From Sediminicola sp040566555 (lineage in GTDB: Bacteria > Bacteroidota > Bacteroidia > Flavobacteriales > Flavobacteriaceae): DNA of 64,000 bases. The position numbers and the translations under genes are program-made. The first letter of the stretch is position 1. Each line of letters starts with the position of its first letter. The stretch covers positions 124,001 through 188,000 of the forward strand of contig NZ_JBEWYP010000007.1 of assembly GCF_040566555.1 (NCBI RefSeq). The letters are read 5' to 3'. The notes beneath the pieces are model-generated. The model made no database searches. It had not been told where the DNA came from and saw only the letters and a list, made by a program, of their open reading frames with translations. This document shows positions 53,608 to 62,510 of the stretch, in pieces.

Positions 53608-54783
53608 TTACCTTTTAAAGACGATTTTCTGAATGTTTTTTTGCCCTTTGATGATATATGAGCTGTTGTCTTGTATTTCATATACCTCCACCTTTTCAAT
53701 GTGCTCTAAATTCGTATACAAATAATCATATACTGGTTTTTTCAGAAAGGAATAGCTGTCATTGTTTATAAAATCTATACGTTTTTGATTTTTATCATCA
53801 GACAGATCTTCAGGTGTTCCGTCAATATAATATTCAATTTCATCACTTTCAGGTTTCTTACTAAATTTGGACCTGAAATTATGATAATGTTTATTCACTC
53901 CTTTGGATACCAAAAAATTGACCAATTTGGTCTTTAAGGAAATAAAACTGACCATGATTGGGACCATGAACGAATTTTGTTCATAAAATAAATGGTGTTC
54001 AAAATTATAGGTATGATTGCACCATTTTAATTTATAATCGAAGGCTCCATACCCCATGTCGAGCATTTGGTAACCGTTGTTGATGCACCATTCCAATAAT
54101 TTCTGTACAGCAATGTTTCCCAAACCAAATTTGGCATAATCTATGTCGTAGGATGGGATCGCTAAAAACACAATCTTATCACAATGGTAGTTCAAAGAAA
54201 TTTGTATAGGTCTCTGATTATCATAAATGACATAAAGTGATGCTTTTTTCTCATTGATGAGTTCAAAAACACTAGTTACATAAGAATCCCAACGCTTTAA
54301 AGAGTCATGTTGATCATCTCGCTGGTTAAATCTGCGTACAAGCATATGATGTAGGGACTGCATCAGAAAATCATAGTCTTCCTTGCTAATTTGTCCATAA
54401 AAAAGCCTATATCGGATATCAAAACTAGTCTCTAACCCTTTTATTTTTCGTTTTAGTACGGTCCGTAAATTACTCTTGATATTGGCTCTGATATAACTAT
54501 TAATATCCTTATGATCATTGATTTTGATACAGAAGCCATTGATCCGAAAAATCTTTTTGACTTTAACCCCTTTAGGGACTTCAATATTTGCATCAAAATA
54601 AGATGGGAAGAGCTCAATGCATATTATTGGAGTTCTATCTGAAAGTTTATAGTTGTTGTGGTATTCAGATACGGGCAATACATTGCCATTATAAGAAAGC
54701 GCTTTATATTGCAAAGGCACTACTTGTTTTTCAAAAAAAGTAAAATAAAAATTCTTTTTAATTATGAATTTTGATACCATCAT
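53608..54783 (-). CDS. GNAT/FemAB-fold transferase, tandem paralogue 1
   Basis: A 391-residue soluble protein in the Acetyltransf_6 (BioF2-like, GNAT/FemAB fold) class by pattern. The best conserved part is the block shared with its two neighbours: a region near 130-165 with LFYGQISKEDYDFL and MLVRRFNQR, then SLYVIYDNQRPIQISLNYH, SYDIDYAKFGLGNIAVQKLLEWC and MLDMGYGAFDYKLKWCNH. A C-terminal extension of about 60 residues (SFLKKPVYDYLYTN, then SSYIIKGQKN) is also shared. Acyl- or aminoacyl-transfer to a glycan is inferred; no donor is identified. It is the last gene of the minus-strand locus, 87 bases after paralogue 2. Confidence 0.7.
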   Translation of the reverse strand: MMVSKFIIKKNFYFTFFEKQVVPLQYKALSYNGNVLPVSEYHNNYKLSDRTPIICIELFPSYFDANIEVPKGVKVKKIFRINGFCIKINDHKDINSYIRANIKSNLRTVLKRKIKGLETSFDIRYRLFYGQISKEDYDFLMQSLHHMLVRRFNQRDDQHDSLKRWDSYVTSVFELINEKKASLYVIYDNQRPIQISLNYHCDKIVFLAIPSYDIDYAKFGLGNIAVQKLLEWCINNGYQMLDMGYGAFDYKLKWCNHTYNFEHHLFYEQNSFMVPIMVSFISLKTKLVNFLVSKGVNKHYHNFRSKFSKKPESDEIEYYIDGTPEDLSDDKNQKRIDFINNDSYSFLKKPVYDYLYTNLEHIEKVEVYEIQDNSSYIIKGQKNIQKIVFKR

Positions 54784-54870
54784 TTTAATTACAATGCAGG
54801 CGATGAATTAACATACTTAATATAGAAAATAAAGCGTAAAGTAAGGCTACCTTAAGTTAGTAACCAAATA

Positions 54871-56055
54871 TTAATTTCTATAAGTTATCTGCTGCGCATT
54901 GTTTTTTCCTCTGATCAAAAATGATTTTGGGCTATCAGAAATCATAAAAATAAAGGTATTGTCCTTATGCTCAACTGTAGAGTATAAAAACTCGTATAAC
55001 AAGGTACGCAGAAACTTGTATTGTTCTATCTCGGGATCAATTTTCACCATATTTTTAAATTTATCTGGTTCCGTAATAGTTCTTTTTTCAAGTGAGGATT
55101 CAGAACCATCAATTGGTTTAGAACTATTTATTGAAAATTTTTCCCTGATGTTGTTGTAGATTAGATTGACCTGTTTCTCTTTTAAAAATTCCTTAATGGA
55201 TAATTTAAAAAGCTCAATCTTGGCCAAAATTGGAATTATACGGGACTGTTGGTTATAAACTACCTGATATTTAAATTGATAAATATGGTTACACCATCTT
55301 CGTTTATATTCCAAATCACCGTATCCCAATTCTAAATACTCAAATTGGTCTTTTAGGCACCATTCTACCAATTTGATCATTTCTACATGTCCAACCCCAA
55401 ATTTATGATAGTCGATATCATAGGAGGATAAAGCACTAAAAACTATCTTGTCAAAATGATAATTTAAAGAAATATCAATGGGCTTCTTAGCATCATAAAT
55501 TATAAATAATGATGCTTCTTTACGGTTGATTTGATCAAAGGTTTTATCAAGAATAATGTTCCATTCTCTCAATTTCTTGTGCTCATCATTGCGTTGGGTG
55601 AATCTTCTAACCAGCATTTCCTTTAATGTAGACATTAAAAAGCTATACTCCTCTTTGGAAATACTGCCAAAGAATGTTTTATAATTGATGTTGAAACAAG
55701 ATTCGAGTCGGTTAAGACTCCGCTTAATGACCTTATGGTTGGATTTGAACTGGGATTTTAGATAACTGTCTATATTGTTCACATCCTTCATACGGATGGC
55801 ATATCCAAGATTGTTCTGATAGTATGTTTTTTGGACAAACTGATTGTCCTTTTTTAGGACAGTATTCAAATATTCCGGGATCAAGGCCACTGTATACAAA
55901 TGATACTTTTCTTGTCCAAACTGGTCCTCGGTATCAGCCTCATAAAGGGATTTGTTATTATCTACGTATTCTATTTTTTGATAGATATCGGGTATTTCTC
56001 TTTTTTCAAAGAGGGTCATAAAAAAATTAGTTTTAAAATTTCCTTTTAAATCCAT
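54871..56055 (-). CDS. GNAT/FemAB-fold transferase, tandem paralogue 2
   Basis: The 394-residue sister of the neighbouring proteins. The start is the ATG at 56055; a GTG one codon earlier is equally in frame. Landmarks in the longer numbering: FFGSISKEEYSFL (129-141), MLVRRFTQR (148-156), SLFIIYDAKKPIDISLNYH (183-201), SYDIDYHKFGVG (212-223), KLVEWC (229-234) and LELGYGDLEYKRRWCNH (242-258). The C-terminal extension again ends with SFLIRGKNNAQQITY. Similarity to paralogue 1 runs over the whole length. No signal peptide or membrane segment is seen, so it acts in the cytoplasm on a precursor. Confidence 0.7.
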   Translation of the reverse strand: MDLKGNFKTNFFMTLFEKREIPDIYQKIEYVDNNKSLYEADTEDQFGQEKYHLYTVALIPEYLNTVLKKDNQFVQKTYYQNNLGYAIRMKDVNNIDSYLKSQFKSNHKVIKRSLNRLESCFNINYKTFFGSISKEEYSFLMSTLKEMLVRRFTQRNDEHKKLREWNIILDKTFDQINRKEASLFIIYDAKKPIDISLNYHFDKIVFSALSSYDIDYHKFGVGHVEMIKLVEWCLKDQFEYLELGYGDLEYKRRWCNHIYQFKYQVVYNQQSRIIPILAKIELFKLSIKEFLKEKQVNLIYNNIREKFSINSSKPIDGSESSLEKRTITEPDKFKNMVKIDPEIEQYKFLRTLLYEFLYSTVEHKDNTFIFMISDSPKSFLIRGKNNAQQITYRN

Positions 56056-56177
56056 CACAAAAATTAATTAGAACAATTGATTTTAAGGTCCCGTTTTACG
56101 GAATTTATTTGAATATCCACAACGTAGGTATGATTCTTCCTTTGTACTTAACATAAATGCTCGAAAAAACCAGTTTA

Positions 56178-57440
56178 TTATGAACGCGTTATGGAAGTGA
56201 TTGTTGCTTTTCGGTTAATAGTTTTCCCACTGATGATATAAACTTCTTTTTGATTTTTAACCTGATGTACTTTTATGTCTTTCAATTCTTCATTATTTAG
56301 ATATAAAAAATCAAAGACTGCAGTTTTCAATACGCTATATTGAGGCATCTTAAAATCAATATTAATTAACTCCAATTCCTTCATTTCCTGAATTAGTTCA
56401 GAAAATTCATAGGTTAGATTTGAAGAACTTTCAACTTTATCGCTTTTTAGTAGGAATCTAAGCTTATGGAGCTTTTCGTTTACCTTTTTATCGCGCAGCT
56501 TCTGCTTTAAGGAGAAAAATGCTATTATGATCCAAGCGATAATTTTGGCAGTAAATGAATTAGAATCGTGATAAACATGGTAATCAAAATGATATTCTTC
56601 ATTGGCCCATCGTTTTTTATAATCAAAGTACCCTTTGGAGAAATCAAAAACTTTGATATTATGCTCCAAACTCCACTCAATTAGTTTCATAATGGTAACG
56701 GAGCCCAGATGAAATTTTTCGTAATCAATATCAAAAACGGTAATGGCATCAAAAAGAATATTTTCAGAAAAATAGCAAAGAGTAACTCCTATTGGAGTGT
56801 TTCCTTCATAAATAACAAAAAGGCTTGCTTTCTTTTCATGGATCAAAGGATAGGCAACCTCATGGTAGAAATTCCATTCTTTCGGATCAAGGTTGTTATT
56901 GGTTATCCCTTTGTCCAAAAAGCGTTTTTCCAATAAAATTTTAAAATGCTCAAAAACACTTTCATATTCATCTCTTGAAATATCACCAAGGAACATTTTA
57001 TAAGAGATTTCAAATGAATCTTCCAGTCTTTTTTTGTATTTGTTGAGCTTATACCTAGAACTTTTACTAAAACTCAAAGACATATAATGCCCCAGATCGG
57101 TATACTGGTCCAAACGAATCAAAAAACCGGGATATTGCTTAATTTTTCGTAATTGTAACGAACTATTTGATTTTGAAAGGTCTATGTCAAAAAAAGTGGG
57201 AACATCATAGATTAACAGTACCTTATTGTTTAAATCCACTTGTTCATTTTGATTGATAGAATATGACACCCCTTTAGTATGTGTCCGTCCAATGTTAACA
57301 TATACTAATGGCAGCCAGCTTTTCACAAAAGAAATTCCTTCTATGCTTTTAAAACCAATAGGCATACACTTCTTGCCAAAATGCCTAAGCCATATATATG
57401 AAAAGGTCTTTGAGGTAAAGGGATTTGACGTAATATGCAC
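56178..57440 (-). CDS. GNAT/FemAB-fold transferase, tandem paralogue 3 (most divergent)
   Basis: A 420-residue member of the same family, more divergent than the other two. Shared blocks are KMFLGDISRDEYESV, LLEKRFLDKG, SLFVIYEGNTPIGVTLCYF, VFDIDYEKFHLGSVTIMKLIEWS and FDFSKGYFDYKKRWANEEYHFDYH, with the same type of C-terminal extension (VFDFLYLNNEEL, VYIISGKTIN). The Trp-Cys-Asn-His of the others is Trp-Ala-Asn-Glu here. The start is GTG at 57440, 6 bases after the stop of the upstream FemAB-like gene, so the two are co-transcribed. Substrate unknown. Confidence 0.68.
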   Translation of the reverse strand: MHITSNPFTSKTFSYIWLRHFGKKCMPIGFKSIEGISFVKSWLPLVYVNIGRTHTKGVSYSINQNEQVDLNNKVLLIYDVPTFFDIDLSKSNSSLQLRKIKQYPGFLIRLDQYTDLGHYMSLSFSKSSRYKLNKYKKRLEDSFEISYKMFLGDISRDEYESVFEHFKILLEKRFLDKGITNNNLDPKEWNFYHEVAYPLIHEKKASLFVIYEGNTPIGVTLCYFSENILFDAITVFDIDYEKFHLGSVTIMKLIEWSLEHNIKVFDFSKGYFDYKKRWANEEYHFDYHVYHDSNSFTAKIIAWIIIAFFSLKQKLRDKKVNEKLHKLRFLLKSDKVESSSNLTYEFSELIQEMKELELINIDFKMPQYSVLKTAVFDFLYLNNEELKDIKVHQVKNQKEVYIISGKTINRKATITSITRS

Positions 57441-57446
57441 AACAGT

Positions 57447-58472
57447 TTAATTTAGATCTAAAGAACGGTATAATGGAAAATAATTGGTTTGTGAATCGAT
57501 GCTTTTTTCCAAAGTCAATTGATCATAAACTTCTTGGTTTACTATGACCTTCCAAAGGTTAAAATCCTTAAAATCTTTAGAAAATCCCGATTTAAAGTGA
57601 AATAGCGAATCTTCTTGGTTACCAACCCCCCCTCCAAGGTTAAAAAACCTACAGTTTTCTTGGGTAGCAATGATTCTCATTTCATCAATTAACAATTTAT
57701 TAGGGTAGAGGTCTAGTTTTTCTTCATCCGTTCCGGATAAATGATATTGCACAATTTCGTTAGTTGTTATGAACATTGCTCCGGACACAATTGCATTGGT
57801 TTCGTTTTCAATAGCCAATAATATTCTGGTATTATAATCCTTGGAATTTAATAGGTCAAAGAAGTATTTCTCGTCAAAAAAATAATATTTTTTAGCGTTT
57901 ACGCGTTCCATAGTTTTGTAATATAGGTCTATAAAGGCCTTCACCTCTTCCTTGGATTCTGCAATTTTAATGGAACAAAGCCTTCTTGCTTTATTTATAT
58001 GGGTTCTTAGTCTTTTATGATAGGCTCTTAGCTGCTCTTCAAGATCCAACGTAAGGTCTATATTGACCACTTTGCTCAAACTAGTAATTTCTCCCAGACC
58101 TTGAATGCATAAACGTTGGTTAGCGATAAATGGATTGAGCCTAGAAAAAATAGAAATAATATTTTGAGAAGTAAGATATATTTTGAAATCCTTTATATAG
58201 TCACCGTTGTCGAATTGTGTATTAATGTTTTTTGTAATAGGTCCAGAATAACCATATACGGAAGTAAGATCGTAATAGGGAGTACCATAAATTGGGCGCA
58301 TTAAAAAAGGAATGGCAATAATGTAGTCCTTTTCTGTGTATTTCACCAATATGGGCTCGTCTAATTTATTTTTGATAATATGATGATAATCATAGGTGTG
58401 ATAAAAATCGTAGATATCTACCATTTTTAATACGGCATCCCATTTTTTTTTGCTTCTAATAATATCGATCAT
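57447..58472 (-). CDS. FemAB/GNAT-like peptidyl or acyl transferase
   Basis: A 341-residue soluble protein whose layout matches FemAB-related GNAT proteins often found in exopolysaccharide loci. It has an N-terminal half with FYHTYDYHHIIKNKLDEP and YYDLTSVYGYSGP, and a central LRAYHKRLRTHINKARR helix. The second half contains VSGAMFITTNEIVQYHLSG, NKLLIDEMRIIA and FFNLGGGVGNQEDSLFHFKSGFSKDF. It is not closely similar to the three tandem paralogues downstream but shares the fold class and the operon. It may transfer an amino acid or acyl group to a lipid-linked sugar. The 150-base gap upstream shows only AT-rich sequence. Confidence 0.72.
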   Translation of the reverse strand: MIDIIRSKKKWDAVLKMVDIYDFYHTYDYHHIIKNKLDEPILVKYTEKDYIIAIPFLMRPIYGTPYYDLTSVYGYSGPITKNINTQFDNGDYIKDFKIYLTSQNIISIFSRLNPFIANQRLCIQGLGEITSLSKVVNIDLTLDLEEQLRAYHKRLRTHINKARRLCSIKIAESKEEVKAFIDLYYKTMERVNAKKYYFFDEKYFFDLLNSKDYNTRILLAIENETNAIVSGAMFITTNEIVQYHLSGTDEEKLDLYPNKLLIDEMRIIATQENCRFFNLGGGVGNQEDSLFHFKSGFSKDFKDFNLWKVIVNQEVYDQLTLEKSIDSQTNYFPLYRSLDLN

Positions 58473-58622
58473 CTATCTTATTATTTTTTAATACAAAATT
58501 TAGAAATCCTACAACAGTAGTTATTATTTTTAAAAACCGTGGTGAAATTCAATTTGGTTAAACAAAATTCTTTTCAAAGCCCTTCAGCTACAAATTTCAC
58601 CCATGCGCTTAGAATAACTGCT

Positions 58623-59654
58623 TTAAGCAGGTAGCAATCTCAAAAGTTTTAGAACTAACAATAGAAATGTCTTATTGTTGAAAAATGGGATGAATATTGT
58701 TTTGGAGAAAACACGTTTCATACCACTTCCTACTACTCCTTTCCTATAATTAATAGGGTATGCTTCAAACATAGTTAACTTCATCAATATTTTTTTAAAA
58801 TCTTCGGTACTAAGAAGACGGTACTTTATCGTCCTTATTATTAGCGCAAGACCAAAGGCTTGCTGTCTACTTTTTAATTGCTTAACCACTTTGTGATAAT
58901 TCACATGTGAACCGTCTAATCCTTTGATCAATTCATGAAAATGTTCTACCGCAGTAACCATTCCGTGGATAAATTTTAGGTTATGTGCCGGATCCTTGCT
59001 GGTCACTATAGAATTTTCAACCACAGCATATCTATGAACATCCAAGTTTACTTTAGCAAGCTTATTTGCTTTTAAAAAAATACTCGCCGTAAAAATGGCA
59101 TCTTCAAACAAAGTGCCTTCCATAAACCTTATTCCAGTAGCCACTAATTTTTTTTTCTTAATGATATAACGCCACGCTTCGTTTTTGAAACCATGTTCTG
59201 AGACATAAGACATACCGTCCAAGATTTTTACGGATACGTCTTGGTGATTCTGAGATGACTTTTCGGGTATTGAACCCTCTACTATTTGTTTGGTATTAAA
59301 CTCCAATATATCGAGTTCATTTTGCAAAGCTAATTCAAGAATAGTATGTAAAACATAGGTAACCAAATAATCATCAGCATCCAAAAAATACACGTAATCT
59401 CCCTTTGCTGCCTCCAGGCACCTATTTCGGGCAGCACTTGGCCCCTGGTTTTCTTGACCTATCAACCTAATGTTTGCGTGTTTTTCAGTATAGTTTTTTG
59501 CGATTAGGGGGCCGGAATCTTTTGAGCCGTCATCAACAATTATAATTTCATAATCATTTGGTGATAGATCTTGAGCCAGTAGACTTTCCAAGCAACGTTC
59601 AATATATTTTTCCTTGTTATATAAAGGAATAAGTATGCTTAATTTCATTGCCAT
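58623..59654 (-). CDS. Family 2 glycosyltransferase
   Basis: Cytoplasmic GT-A glycosyltransferase of 343 residues. It opens with LSILIPLYNKEKYIERCLESLL and carries IIIVDDGSKDSG, GPSAARNRCLEAAKGDYVYFLDADDYL with the DxD-type metal site, and a GT2-type C-terminal half with FEDAIFTASIFLKA. An ATG two codons later (59648) is an equally good start. The acceptor and sugar are unknown. It belongs to the minus-strand surface-glycan locus. Confidence 0.9.
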   Translation of the reverse strand: MAMKLSILIPLYNKEKYIERCLESLLAQDLSPNDYEIIIVDDGSKDSGPLIAKNYTEKHANIRLIGQENQGPSAARNRCLEAAKGDYVYFLDADDYLVTYVLHTILELALQNELDILEFNTKQIVEGSIPEKSSQNHQDVSVKILDGMSYVSEHGFKNEAWRYIIKKKKLVATGIRFMEGTLFEDAIFTASIFLKANKLAKVNLDVHRYAVVENSIVTSKDPAHNLKFIHGMVTAVEHFHELIKGLDGSHVNYHKVVKQLKSRQQAFGLALIIRTIKYRLLSTEDFKKILMKLTMFEAYPINYRKGVVGSGMKRVFSKTIFIPFFNNKTFLLLVLKLLRLLPA

Positions 59655-59910
59655 CTCGATTAACTTATAAGGTTATATTTTAAATATATTTATCGAAAAA
59701 CTATGTTGGATGAATGTGCTCAAAGACTATAAAAATTTCGATTTTTAAGTCTTAATCTACATTGAAATATATAAATCCAATTAAAATTATTGAATCACCC
59801 CTATTACAACTAATAAAATTGTTTTTATGTCAGGTTTATGCGGTAAGACACTCCTGACTGATTGGAGCCAAACCAAAGTTTTTCTAATTAGAAAAAAATA
59901 TCATCTAAAA
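59655..59910. other. 256-base AT-rich intergenic gap in the glycan locus
   Basis: The gap contains only weak structures: a GTCAGG/CCTGAC stem (about 59829-59858) with a long loop, and an A/T palindrome at 59879-59896. Neither is a convincing terminator. The gap could hold a promoter for the downstream genes, but no TAnnTTTG with good spacing was recognised. Confidence 0.4.
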
Positions 59911-61188
59911 TTATCGTTTATAATCATCGTCATTAAAGGGTTTTAACCATTCTAGAATCATATTTTCTCCTTTGGAGTCAGCAATTTTTAATAAATTTTT
60001 AAATTTATCGATTTTAGTGTTGACAGCAACAATTGACGGAGCTACGAGATAAATTCTAGCAAAAACTTGCTTTTCAGTTCCTAACATTTCAGGCGCTATA
60101 ATATCACCAACTTCAAATCGTTCTAAAATAAAGATAACAGTTTCGTCAGCTTTTATCTCATTTAATCCTTGTATCGAATCAATCTTTCCTCCTGTTAAAA
60201 GTACCCAAATGGTACAGGCAATTTTTCCTTTGAACATGTAATCGTTCTTCTCGGCAAAATTATCATCACCTAAGACCCCTGTAAACGCATAATTTATAAG
60301 CATTTCACGATGGTCAAACCTGTTGATATGGGCCAAATGAATATGAGGTGCCTCACCTTGCAATCTAAATCCCGGATCGTAAGCATAAACAATATTGTTC
60401 TCTACAAAGAACTGAATATTGAGTACTCCGTTCTTAATCTTCAGCCCTTTGAATAGTTCACACAATTTTGGATGAACATCCCTTACAAACAACTCTGTAT
60501 GTTTGGAAGGATATATGGCACCAATACAAACCGGACTAGCATCTCCTTGCTTTTTAGTGGTGACTCTATCTGAAATGGCTGAAATATAGGGAATACCATT
60601 TCTAAAGGTATAATATGCGGCCATATCATCGCAATCCATATATTTTTCAACCAGAACCACGCCCATTTTTGAAAACTTTAAGGCCGTTTTTATAGATTCT
60701 TGATAATCCTGGTCGTCTCTACATATTTTCATGCCAACACCACCACCGCTATCAACGGGCTTTATCATTAAAGGATAGGCTATATTTTTTGGTTTCTCGA
60801 TGCTAGATGTCTTGTCAAGATAGATGCCCGGTATGTCTTGTATGTTATATTCTTGGCAATATCTTTTGAAACCATCTTTACTACAAAAAGCTTCTACAGC
60901 CTCAGGGGTAGCATAACAAGGCATGTTTAGTTTTTCACAAATCTCTCTATAAGGTTTTACCAAGATATCTGCAACTCCCACTAAGACAGCATCGACCTTA
61001 AGGTCCTTGGCCAGTTGTACAATTTTATCGACTTCAAAACCATCTATATCGTGAGATTCGGACGCGTTTTTTTTTGCGGGAGCATCAGGATTTGGATCAA
61101 TGACAATGGTGTAAATACCCATTTTTATTGAGGTATTCACCAAAATTGCCGTCTCTGGATTTCCACCTAGAATGATGAGTTTTTTCAT
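59911..61188 (-). CDS. ATP-grasp ligase of unknown specificity
   Basis: A 425-residue ATP-grasp enzyme. The N-terminal domain (LIILGGNPETAILVNTSIKMG and VIDPNPDAPA) is a PurK/CarB-like pre-ATP-grasp fold. The ATP-grasp core follows with MIKPVDSGGGVGMKIC (the glycine-rich lid loop), VVLVEKYMDC and, further on, GVLNIQFFVENN and AYDPGFRLQGEAPH, which supplies the metal-binding Asp and neighbouring residues. Such enzymes join a carboxylate to an amine or other nucleophile using ATP. In a surface-glycan locus it may add an amino acid or amide to a sugar or make its activated donor. It is transcribed in the same direction as the GT2 gene 85 bases upstream. Confidence 0.82.
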   Translation of the reverse strand: MKKLIILGGNPETAILVNTSIKMGIYTIVIDPNPDAPAKKNASESHDIDGFEVDKIVQLAKDLKVDAVLVGVADILVKPYREICEKLNMPCYATPEAVEAFCSKDGFKRYCQEYNIQDIPGIYLDKTSSIEKPKNIAYPLMIKPVDSGGGVGMKICRDDQDYQESIKTALKFSKMGVVLVEKYMDCDDMAAYYTFRNGIPYISAISDRVTTKKQGDASPVCIGAIYPSKHTELFVRDVHPKLCELFKGLKIKNGVLNIQFFVENNIVYAYDPGFRLQGEAPHIHLAHINRFDHREMLINYAFTGVLGDDNFAEKNDYMFKGKIACTIWVLLTGGKIDSIQGLNEIKADETVIFILERFEVGDIIAPEMLGTEKQVFARIYLVAPSIVAVNTKIDKFKNLLKIADSKGENMILEWLKPFNDDDYKR

Positions 61189-61273
61189 AAATAAAACCGT
61201 ATTTATATTTTATAGAATTGCAACTATGTGTTGCCTATATTTAGAATTAAATCCTATTTGTTCTAAATAAAAT

Positions 61274-62506
61274 TTAATTCTTTTGATATTTAAAGTCAGC
61301 ATCAAACCCCAATTGAAATAATAGTTTGCTGATTTCGTTTACATCTGTGTTAATTTTCACAATCTTTTTTTCGTCAGCACCCATTAGAATCAACTCTTTT
61401 TTGATCCAATCATAATAGGATGGGTTTATGGTCGCTATGATTAAATAGTCATATTCAGCGTTATTAAAAGAACTGATCGGTTTGACAAAATTTTTACCAA
61501 TATTCAATTTATGATAATCTAAATCTATCCATTTTATAATCTCAAAAAAAGGGCTTTTGATATTTGTTGATAGTATATGTTGCCCAAAAGACCCAGAGCT
61601 ATAGACAACTACCTTTGATTTGGGTGCTACATTTAAAAAAGGGTTAAAAATCATATCCCCTTTTTCATCGTAAATCAAACCGCCGGATCGAACCAAAATT
61701 TGTGAGTATAAATAATACGTAATCTGTTTATTTAAGTTGTGTTCATCTAATATATGACTCAATTTTAATTTTAAAAAATTCATCAGTAATCCTAATCTGT
61801 AATATTCAGTTTTCGGATTTTCAATGGATTTTACAATGGAATCATGTCGCTGCCTATAATAATAAAGTGGAATTCTACTTATAACTAGACTTTTTGAAAT
61901 GGATAGGTAGGCGTAGGTAATTGCCGCATCCTCTCCCATAACAATTTCGTCAGGTACATCAAAAAGAATCTTACAAAGCAATTCTCTTTTGAAAAGTTTA
62001 TTCCATACATAGGTCGATATCCCATGTGCACAAAATTCGCCATTGTAAATGGCATTGGGGAGTATTAAAGATTTTAATTCTTTCTCATTGTATATTCCTG
62101 CCATTTGTGGCTTAACGGTTTCAATTTTTCCGTTAAATTCCCTAAAACGACCGGTCACCACAAGGTCAGCATCATTCGCCTCCGCAAGTTTGAATAAAAT
62201 ATCTAAATAAAATTCGTCTACCCAATCATCACCGTCAACAAAAGAAATATATTTTCCTTGAGCATTTTTTAAACCTTCTTTCCGTGCACTTACAAGGCCT
62301 CCGTTTTTTTTATGGACAACTTTTATCCGATCGTCTAATTTAGCATAATCATCACAGATTTTCGGACAATTATCAGGACTACCATCATCTACCAAAATTA
62401 ACTCGAAGTCTAAAAAAGACTGATTTAAAAGGCTATCAATACATTTAGGTAAATACTTTTCTATTCGAAAAATAGGAACTATTACACTAATTTTAACAGT
62501 ATTCAT
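61274..62506 (-). CDS. Family 2 glycosyltransferase with C-terminal Rossmann-like domain
   Basis: A 410-residue protein. The N-terminal GT2 domain (about 1-230) has ISVIVPIFRIEKYLPKCIDSLL, LILVDDGSPDNCPKIC, GGLVSARKEGLKNAQGKYISF with VDGDDWVDE, and MGEDAAITY. After a linker, residues about 290-405 form a separate unit that begins KVVVYSSGSFGQHILS and continues IIKWIDLDYHKLNIG, YDYLIIATINPSYYDWIKKEL. This resembles the nucleotide-fold tails seen on some capsule enzymes. The role of that tail is unknown. Its start is 4 bases after the stop of the upstream propeller gene, so they are one transcript. Confidence 0.85.
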   Translation of the reverse strand: MNTVKISVIVPIFRIEKYLPKCIDSLLNQSFLDFELILVDDGSPDNCPKICDDYAKLDDRIKVVHKKNGGLVSARKEGLKNAQGKYISFVDGDDWVDEFYLDILFKLAEANDADLVVTGRFREFNGKIETVKPQMAGIYNEKELKSLILPNAIYNGEFCAHGISTYVWNKLFKRELLCKILFDVPDEIVMGEDAAITYAYLSISKSLVISRIPLYYYRQRHDSIVKSIENPKTEYYRLGLLMNFLKLKLSHILDEHNLNKQITYYLYSQILVRSGGLIYDEKGDMIFNPFLNVAPKSKVVVYSSGSFGQHILSTNIKSPFFEIIKWIDLDYHKLNIGKNFVKPISSFNNAEYDYLIIATINPSYYDWIKKELILMGADEKKIVKINTDVNEISKLLFQLGFDADFKYQKN

Positions 62507-62510
62507 AGAT

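Noticed and set aside
53496..53699. A 67-residue minus-strand frame at the end of the first GNAT paralogue
   Set aside because: It overlaps the paralogue in another frame and has a Lys/Arg/Pro-rich composition unlike its neighbours. It has no start signal and no recognisable domain, so I treat it as a shadow.
59879..59896. 18-base A/T palindrome after the ATP-grasp gene
   Set aside because: Purely A/T stem with a minimal loop; expected by chance in this AT-rich gap and too weak for a terminator.
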